Shown: in pieces, positions 21,346 through 25,627 of the stretch | How the letters are laid out: every line of letters starts with the position of its first letter | Numbering within the stretch: position 1 is the first letter of the stretch | Virus record (IMG/VR): IMGVR_UViG_3300034283_001726 | Coordinates: 1-25,627 of that record | Length of the DNA: 25,627 nt | Reading direction: 5' to 3' (one strand) | Source of the DNA: a virus | Position numbers and translations under genes: made by a program | The notes under the pieces: model-generated | What the model saw: only the letters and a program-made list of their open reading frames with translations | Told to the model about the DNA's origin: nothing | Database searches by the model: none

Positions 21346-22611
21346 TTACGCTTGTAATGCAGTAATTGCAGTCGAGAATGTACCTTTCACAAACGCTGGA
21401 ATCTCTGGAGTTTTCAAACGAGAAATGGCTCTCAATGATCCTGCAATGGTCAAGTAGTCTTTCAACACATCGTCCTCGTTTTGGTCGTATGTTTGGATTG
21501 AAAGGTTACGATACACAAACAAACCGTACTTCGTGAAGTCTCCCATCAAGAAGTTTCCTGCAGCCATGTTGTCGTCTTCCACAATTGGAATGCCGTTAAC
21601 ATCAAAGCCTGTATTTGACAAATACAAAGGCATGATGTATTGACCTGTTGAATCTTTTAAAGTTTTCAACTTAGTTACATCAACCGGGTTCATCAATACC
21701 GCATTTGGTCTGAATGAACCTTTGCCAGCAACTCTTACTTGTAGGTAAGCGTGTTCCAAAACGTCTCTCATCGTTACGCCTGTTAGCGTACCAACGCCTG
21801 TTTGTTTTGCGAATGCCGGTGCTTGAGTATAAACACCATTGTGGTTTTCTCCGGTGTTGTTGCCCAAAAGGATTTGAGTTCCCAACTGAATCAAGAAATC
21901 TTCTGACATTTCAGCAATGGTTTCAGTCAATGCGAAAGGCAAATCACCGTCCAAATGCTCTTTTGAAATCTTAGAATAACCAGTGGTTTTCTTAGCCACC
22001 GCTTGTTCCTTATCCCATTTGTACGAAACCTGATTGAATTTAACGCCCTCAGCCGTTTGACCAATTCCGCCTTCTGTCAAGGTTTTGATTACCCACTTCA
22101 ATATTTCGTTGTTGGTTGTTCCTGTTCTGATAAAATCCAAAACCGTTGGCTTTGCCTTTGGTGCTTTTGCTATGCCAGATTCCACGTTTGCGAAAATATC
22201 CAACAAGCCCGCTGTTGCAGAATAACCCGTTGTCATATCAGAAACCGCCTTCACATCAATGTTTTCAAAAGACATTTTCTGTCCTGATTTGATGTTTGGA
22301 ATGTTTTCATCTGTGAAAACCTGAGATTTCAATGCGTGCATCAATCCGCCTTTTTGCTTTTGGCCTTCGCCTTGCTCCATTCTACCCTCCAAGCGGTCTA
22401 ACTGACCTTTGGCTGCTTCGAGTGCTGATGCAGTCTTGGTTAAGTCCGCTTGCATATCGTTTAAAGACTTGGTGTCGGCCTTGTCTTTTACCATTGCTTC
22501 AAACTCTCCTTTTTGCTTTTCAAGTTGCGAGTTCAACTCTTTAAACTGCTCCTTTATTGGTGCGATTGCTTCCTCTGCAGCCGCTTTGATGTCTTTTACT
22601 TCGATTGACAT
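21346..22611 (-). CDS. Major capsid protein, HK97 fold with N-terminal scaffold (delta) domain
   Basis: A 421-aa precursor. Residues 1 to about 95 are a charged coiled coil (EEAIAPIKEQFKELNSQLEK and on) that acts as an internal scaffold and is normally removed by the neighbouring protease. The shell part begins around residue 100-125 and has HK97-type features: 'TVLDFIRTGTTNNEILKW', 'KKTTGYSKISKEHLDGDLPF' (E-loop region), 'GKGSFRPNAVLMNPVDVTKL' and 'PIVEDDNMAAGNFLMGDF' (the usual '.G.PV..d..mp.g..l.gDf' A-domain pattern). It is followed by the connector genes and preceded by the prohead protease 18 bases away. No separate scaffold gene is seen, as expected with a fused delta domain. Confidence 0.93.
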   Translation of the reverse strand: MSIEVKDIKAAAEEAIAPIKEQFKELNSQLEKQKGEFEAMVKDKADTKSLNDMQADLTKTASALEAAKGQLDRLEGRMEQGEGQKQKGGLMHALKSQVFTDENIPNIKSGQKMSFENIDVKAVSDMTTGYSATAGLLDIFANVESGIAKAPKAKPTVLDFIRTGTTNNEILKWVIKTLTEGGIGQTAEGVKFNQVSYKWDKEQAVAKKTTGYSKISKEHLDGDLPFALTETIAEMSEDFLIQLGTQILLGNNTGENHNGVYTQAPAFAKQTGVGTLTGVTMRDVLEHAYLQVRVAGKGSFRPNAVLMNPVDVTKLKTLKDSTGQYIMPLYLSNTGFDVNGIPIVEDDNMAAGNFLMGDFTKYGLFVYRNLSIQTYDQNEDDVLKDYLTIAGSLRAISRLKTPEIPAFVKGTFSTAITALQA

Positions 22612-22629
22612 TGTAATGATGTTTTGTGA

Positions 22630-23319
22630 TTAAAATTTAAAACCATTTTTGAATGCCTGACTTATATCTTCTAACTTCGGCTGAGTGGTGGCGTGCTTTT
22701 GCTCCGACTCAGTGATTTTGCTTTGAATGATCTCCGAAACGGCATCGTATTTCGGAAGTATAATTTCTTTGAATGTTTCGTCTGTGTAGGTGCCGGAAGT
22801 AATGGCTTTCTCTAAGGCATCCATTAACTGCAAAAGGTCTGATTCTGACTTTACGCCCGTTATTGGCGTGTATTCGTTGGCCGCCCAAAATTGAAGCCCT
22901 GAGCCTTCGTACAGGTGGATTTCTTTTAGGTACGTGGTTTTCATTTCCTCATTGCGTTCCCATTGCATTACCCGGTATCCGATTGAATGCTCGGTAATGA
23001 TACCGTCTTCCACCATTTTGAGATAATCAACTCCAAGCGTATGTGTTCCAACTTTGGCCTCATAGTATAGCCCGAAATCATCCTCTTTGAGCATTAAGAA
23101 TTTACCAACACCTTTGCGTGGGTCGTGGTCTTGCAGATATTTGATTCGATTCTTTGCAGATGGTCCGTTTTCCATTATGGATTTCTGGAAACAGCCTTTA
23201 ATAGTAATATCGTTGTCCGAATCTTTGACATTATATGCATTTAGATACCCGGTAACTATGCCCTCTTTTACAGATGCATCCTTAAACCCGCCTGAAAATC
23301 CTTTAGTCAACGTAATCAT
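22630..23319 (-). CDS. Prohead protease, HK97 family serine protease
   Basis: A 229-aa protease of the U35/HK97 prohead family. It shows the N-terminal 'GIVTGYLNAYNVKDSDNDI', the catalytic histidine H65 in 'YLQDHDPRKGVGK', and the serine nucleophile S112 in 'IITEHSIGYRV'. It cleaves the delta domain of the capsid precursor and then degrades itself. The C-terminal 60 residues are helical and polar. It is the first gene of the visible leftward structural block. On its right are the 132-bp region with TGTAA repeats and the oppositely oriented cargo genes, so the transcript must either cross the cargo antisense or start from a promoter at 23320-23451. Confidence 0.92.
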   Translation of the reverse strand: MITLTKGFSGGFKDASVKEGIVTGYLNAYNVKDSDNDITIKGCFQKSIMENGPSAKNRIKYLQDHDPRKGVGKFLMLKEDDFGLYYEAKVGTHTLGVDYLKMVEDGIITEHSIGYRVMQWERNEEMKTTYLKEIHLYEGSGLQFWAANEYTPITGVKSESDLLQLMDALEKAITSGTYTDETFKEIILPKYDAVSEIIQSKITESEQKHATTQPKLEDISQAFKNGFKF

Positions 23320-23350
23320 ACCACCTATTTTTATACAAAAAAAAACTAAG

Positions 23351-23439
23351 TGTAAATTTTATTTTCAAAAAATTACAATTTAATTTTCTTTTTCAGCGAA
23401 TAAGTGTAATATTTGTAAAGAAATGTAAATAATTGTAAG
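23351..23439. promoter_or_regulatory. Divergent control region with phased TGTAA repeats
   Basis: The 132-bp region between the protease gene (minus) and cargo genes (plus) contains TGTAAA at 23351 and TTACAA at 23373. It also has a run of four direct repeats starting at 23405, 23414, 23424 and 23434 (TGTAAT, TGTAAA, TGTAAA, TGTAAG). Their spacing is 9, 10 and 10 bp, about one helical turn. The last repeat ends 12 bp before the first cargo ATG. No exact TAnnTTTG promoter is seen; TAATATTTG is one base too long. Confidence 0.5.
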
Positions 23440-23451
23440 AACAACAAAAGC

Positions 23452-23811
23452 ATGAATGGACAATTTCAGGAGGTGATTTATAACTTAAATGGCGGAATTG
23501 GCATAATTACCGTAGGTCTGGATGAGGAAGAATTTATTGACAAAACAGTCATAACCGTTGGAGGCCAAATTCTTCAACCAAACCAACTTACAACGCTAAA
23601 TGGTTACTTCAACGAACCGATAAGATATTGCGGATTACAAAAGGAGCAGGAAAATAAAATAATGGTTTTTCATAGTGGAGAGAATGCCGATTTGTTCGAA
23701 ACCAAGAATTTTTATTATTGCGTGTACTGGATTAATGAAGACAGAATCGGCAATGTATATGCTCTTGGAAGTTTTAGAGACTTCCATTTTAAAAATGGAC
23801 AATGGAAATGA
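23452..23811 (+). CDS. Cargo gene 1, unknown 119-aa protein
   Basis: First gene of the plus-strand cargo, starting 12 bases after the phased TGTAA repeats. The 119-aa protein looks beta-rich (YNLNGGIGIITVGLDEEEF, DKTVITVGGQILQPNQ) with aromatic strands toward the end (NFYYCVYWINEDRIGNVYAL), suggesting a small compact domain. No family recognised, no signal peptide or membrane segment. It is oriented against the structural genes on either side, which is typical of morons carrying lysogen-expressed functions. A leader rich in A precedes the ATG, as is usual in this phylum. Confidence 0.65.
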   Translation: MNGQFQEVIYNLNGGIGIITVGLDEEEFIDKTVITVGGQILQPNQLTTLNGYFNEPIRYCGLQKEQENKIMVFHSGENADLFETKNFYYCVYWINEDRIGNVYALGSFRDFHFKNGQWK

Positions 23812-23830
23812 AATTTAAAAAGAAAGAACA

Positions 23831-24235
23831 ATGAAAGAAACAATTAAAGCAAGCGAATTAAGGATTGGGAATTTAGTAAGGAATAATCTAAGCGGAGAAA
23901 TCCTTAAGCCTTGCGATGTTTTATGTGACGGAATAAATACAGATAAAATTGAAGGATTAAATTATGGTTTTATTGAACCAATCCCACTAACCGAAGAATG
24001 GTTGTTGAAGTTTGGATTTAATAAAGATTACAAATCTGGCTATATTGGAATAGATGTGCATAATTCTGATTTTGTATTAACAGAGCCTAAAAAAATGGGT
24101 GAATGGCAAAATGGGTATGTGTTTCAGTTTACAGCTGGGAATGTACCAAAATTTAAAGAAATATTTTATGTCCACAAACTTCAAAACCTATACTTCGCAC
24201 TTACTGGAGAAGAGTTAACTATAAAAGAACAATGA
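23831..24235 (+). CDS. Cargo gene 2, conserved-looking Bacteroidota phage protein (134 aa)
   Basis: A 134-aa protein of a type I recall as frequent and unnamed in Bacteroidota phages. It has an N-terminal 'ASELRIGNLVRNNLSGEIL', a middle 'PIPLTEEWLLKFGF', and a C-terminal 'IFYVHKLQNLYFALTGEELT'. The function is unknown to me. It resembles proteins found as scattered single copies in phage and mobile regions, consistent with a movable cargo cassette. Its stop overlaps the next start by four bases (ATGA), so translation of genes 2 and 3 is coupled. Confidence 0.75.
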   Translation: MKETIKASELRIGNLVRNNLSGEILKPCDVLCDGINTDKIEGLNYGFIEPIPLTEEWLLKFGFNKDYKSGYIGIDVHNSDFVLTEPKKMGEWQNGYVFQFTAGNVPKFKEIFYVHKLQNLYFALTGEELTIKEQ

Positions 24236-24414
24236 ACGAAAACCAAGAAATTACCGCAACAATGGCATCAACGGTGCTGAATATGCAATACATGAAGGCA
24301 TACAGAAGAATTTGCAAGCTGCGAGCCAGAAAAGGCCTTACAGAACGAAAACCGACTGTTGCGGAGTTCTGCGAGTTTTACAAGTATGATATTAAGTTGT
24401 TTTTAAATAATTAA
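24232..24414 (+). CDS. Cargo gene 3, small basic protein (60 aa)
   Basis: A 60-aa protein, coupled to the previous gene by an ATGA overlap. It looks helical with a strongly basic middle (YRRICKLRARKGLTERKPTV) and an aromatic C-terminus (EFCEFYKYDIKLFL). The basic helix and following 'PTVAEFCEFY' turn could be a small DNA- or RNA-binding fold, but no known motif is matched. No membrane segment. Function unknown. Confidence 0.6.
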   Translation: MNENQEITATMASTVLNMQYMKAYRRICKLRARKGLTERKPTVAEFCEFYKYDIKLFLNN

Positions 24415-24416
24415 CA

Positions 24417-24575
24417 ATGGAAATTAAACTAAAAATTAAAAAGAAATGCCATTTATGCGATTCTGAAAATGTGAAAAAATACAAAGATTGGAATTATGGA
24501 TTCAAAAATGGAAAATATGTAGGAGCCTATCAAGGTACATATTATGCTTGTGATAATCATATACCTAATAATTAA
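24417..24575 (+). CDS. Cargo gene 4, 52-aa putative zinc-binding micro-protein
   Basis: ATG 24417 to TAA 24575, 52 residues. The ATG lies two bases after the previous stop. The sequence has the pattern C11-x2-C14 (KKCHLCDSENV) and, 30 residues later, C45-x2-H48 (YYACDNHIPN), four potential zinc ligands in a C2-CH arrangement like a small zinc ribbon or treble clef. The region between is Tyr/Gly/Lys-rich (YKDWNYGFKNGKYVGAYQGT). The position between two cargo genes on the same strand and the ordered Cys/His spacing support it as real. A nucleic-acid-binding or adaptor role is a guess. Confidence 0.6.
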   Translation: MEIKLKIKKKCHLCDSENVKKYKDWNYGFKNGKYVGAYQGTYYACDNHIPNN

Positions 24576-24586
24576 GTAAAAAAATC

Positions 24587-24823
24587 ATGTTAGAACCCAA
24601 GACACAATCAGAAGTAATTTTTTTCTTACTATGCAATATATCAAAATTAGATGATGAACATTTTACTGAACTGATGGATAAGTTAGGGCAATGGCATAAT
24701 GGAAGAAAAAAGGAGATTCTACTCAGCGATGCATACGAGATACTAAAGCAAAACGTGAGGTATTCAAGCGGAGATTGCGAAGGATTTGTTTATTTGAGTC
24801 AAATTGAGGAATTATTAAAATAA
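24587..24823 (+). CDS. Cargo gene 5, unknown 78-aa protein
   Basis: A 78-aa, mostly helical and acidic protein (VIFFLLCNISKLDDEHFTEL, then KKEILLSDAYEILKQNVRYS, ending SQIEELLK). The short hydrophobic stretch near residues 10-17 is too short for a clear membrane span. No family recognised. It follows gene 4 after 11 bases and precedes gene 6 after 28. The composition is markedly AT-rich. Confidence 0.6.
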   Translation: MLEPKTQSEVIFFLLCNISKLDDEHFTELMDKLGQWHNGRKKEILLSDAYEILKQNVRYSSGDCEGFVYLSQIEELLK

Positions 24824-24851
24824 TACGAGTAAAACAATAATAGTTAAAATT

Positions 24852-25208
24852 ATGACAAACGAAGAGATTAAGAAAAAGTACGGCATTGAGCCAATTATGA
24901 AAGAGATGTGGGTGTGGGATGTTGACCGAGAAAAAGCATTTTTTACTTTGGTTATTCATAGAAGAAACCAAGTAAATTACCCTTATAAAGTTGTGGATGG
25001 TACTATTTTCAGAAACGCCTCCGAAATCAACCCGAACGAGCCAAAACAGCCAAAGGTGGGTGACATAGGCTACTTCTGGGATGATGAGGAAAGTTATCTT
25101 TGTAGCGTAATTAAAAATATATTCCAAGATGGCAGACCGCCTTACTATTGTAGCTTAGGTTTGTGGTTTACCAATTTTTCAAAAGAGAAACAACCATGGA
25201 TGAAATGA
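24852..25208 (+). CDS. Cargo gene 6, unknown 118-aa protein
   Basis: A 118-aa protein. An N-terminal helix (MTNEEIKKKYGIEPIMKEM) precedes strands with 'WVWDVDREKAFFTLVIHR' and a second part 'QPKVGDIGYFWDDEESYLCS', followed by an aromatic end (CSLGLWFTNF). The 'VGDIGYFWDDE' stretch looks like a beta-barrel-type core of small phage proteins in this phylum, but I cannot assign a function. Its stop codon overlaps the start of gene 7 by four bases when that gene starts at 25205. Confidence 0.6.
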   Translation: MTNEEIKKKYGIEPIMKEMWVWDVDREKAFFTLVIHRRNQVNYPYKVVDGTIFRNASEINPNEPKQPKVGDIGYFWDDEESYLCSVIKNIFQDGRPPYYCSLGLWFTNFSKEKQPWMK

Positions 25209-25387
25209 ACAGAGAAACAAGAACTTGGATTATGGGCTTAATATATGTGCTTGTAGGTATATTAATATTGTCGTTTTGTCGTGATTACTTTGAAAGCAAA
25301 AAATACTTTTTGGCTTTAATAGAAGCAGTCTTAGGCTTTTTCATGTTAATCCACGGATTTAGCAAAATAAACAAAACGATCGATTAA
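25205..25387 (+). CDS. Cargo gene 7, small two-span membrane protein (60 aa)
   Basis: A 60-aa protein with two membrane helices: TWIMGLIYVLVGILILSFC (residues 7-25) and YFLALIEAVLGFFMLIHGF (about 34-52), joined by a short basic loop, ending KINKTID. The start at ATG 25205 gives a four-base ATGA overlap with gene 6, the pattern used elsewhere in this genome. ATG 25196 or a frame from 25163 would give overlaps of 13 or 46 bases. As the membrane protein of a lysogen-type module it might act in superinfection exclusion, but that is speculative. It ends only three bases from the convergent MuF gene. Confidence 0.6.
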   Translation: MNRETRTWIMGLIYVLVGILILSFCRDYFESKKYFLALIEAVLGFFMLIHGFSKINKTID

Positions 25388-25390
25388 TTT

Positions 25391-25627
25391 TTACAATACA
25401 CCTTTCCAAATCCCAATCTCTTTCAAAACGTCTTCCGTAGCGTATGTATGTTTACAACGGCAATTGATGACTTCACTCGCTCCGCCTGATGGGTCGCCCG
25501 GGTGTTTCATCATTTTGCCGTTTACATTAAATTTGTCAGACTTAGGTACATACTTTCGATTTAAGGCAGCGTGCGTATCTCGGTAATCCCTGCTAAGGTT
25601 ATGATACCAGACTTTAAACATCGGCTT
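25391..25627 (-). CDS. MuF/gp7-like phage head morphogenesis protein, C-terminal part
   Basis: The frame is open to the right edge, so only the last 78 residues are visible and the start lies outside. The pattern is diagnostic for the F-like head morphogenesis (Mu gpF / SPP1 gp7) domain: 'SRDYRDTHAALNRKYVPKSD', then 'FNVNGKMMKHPGDPSGGASE', then 'VINCRCKHTYA', matching R..H..l.G...... F...G..~~~P.DP...a...iNCRC. These minor head proteins sit near the portal vertex. Expected neighbours further right are portal and terminase. The gene reads leftward like all other structural genes. Confidence 0.85.
   Translation of the reverse strand, partial: KPMFKVWYHNLSRDYRDTHAALNRKYVPKSDKFNVNGKMMKHPGDPSGGASEVINCRCKHTYATEDVLKEIGIWKGVL

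Noticed and set aside
24232-24575. Toxin-antitoxin pair among the small cargo genes
   Set aside because: The gene sizes and coupling would allow it, but no toxin or antitoxin motif is visible in either protein, so no such call is made.

Overview
The window is part of a temperate, siphovirus-type prophage (or phage genome) of a member of the Bacteroidota, most likely a Flavobacterium-like host. The grounds are: AT-rich DNA; an early promoter matching the flavobacterial form TTG-N21-TAnnTTTG; a giant tail protein built from the 'GIGTTSPTYKLDV'-type fibre repeats common in this phylum; and very dense gene packing with TAATG and ATGA overlaps. Both ends lie inside phage genes: an unfinished early gene at the left edge and the C-terminus of a MuF-like head protein at the right edge. 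Portal, terminase and most replication genes therefore fall outside.

Layout. (1) 1-2265, minus strand: early/regulatory operon with small DNA-binding proteins (an 82-aa protein, a 30-aa membrane peptide, an excisionase-like HTH, a winged-helix protein, a 51-aa Xre/Cro-like HTH), then a DnaD-like replication protein and a partial unknown gene. (2) 2266-2436: divergent operator/promoter region. (3) 2437-4532, plus strand: S24/LexA-type repressor, strong terminator, an attP-like sequence resembling a tRNA 3' end, and a tyrosine integrase. (4) 4577-7131, minus: a chain of overlapping lysis-type genes (unknown 121-aa protein, M15 endolysin, holin-like and other small membrane proteins), ending in a terminator shared with the integrase end. 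(5) 7208-9263, minus: a secreted GH99/WbsX-like putative glycoside hydrolase and an unknown protein. (6) 9296-23319, minus: tail and head genes, read from right to left as prohead protease, HK97-type capsid, connector and neck proteins, tail tube, tail assembly chaperone with a -1 frameshift, tape measure, and a 2249-aa tail tip/fibre protein. (7) 23452-25387, plus: seven small genes of unknown function inserted, in opposite orientation, between the protease and the MuF gene (moron-like cargo). (8) 25391-25627, minus: C-terminus of the MuF-like head protein.

How it fits together. The repressor probably silences the leftward early promoter, whose -33 element overlaps a TGTAAA-G-TTTACA palindrome. 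The same TGTAAA/TTTACA word clusters in four intergenic regions (1280-1356, 2313-2409, 7147-7193, 23351-23439), with a looser pair near 1089-1105. One regulator may thus control the early operon, the lysis block and the cargo module. A 15-nt identical sequence is shared by the operator region and the region upstream of the lysis block.

The most interesting points are the plus-strand cargo with its helically phased TGTAA repeats, the secreted GH99-like enzyme in the tail region, the frameshift chaperone, the repressor whose expected Ala-Gly cleavage dipeptide reads Ala-Gln, and several micro-ORFs coupled to their neighbours. All functional names come from reading sequence motifs by eye; no database search was possible.
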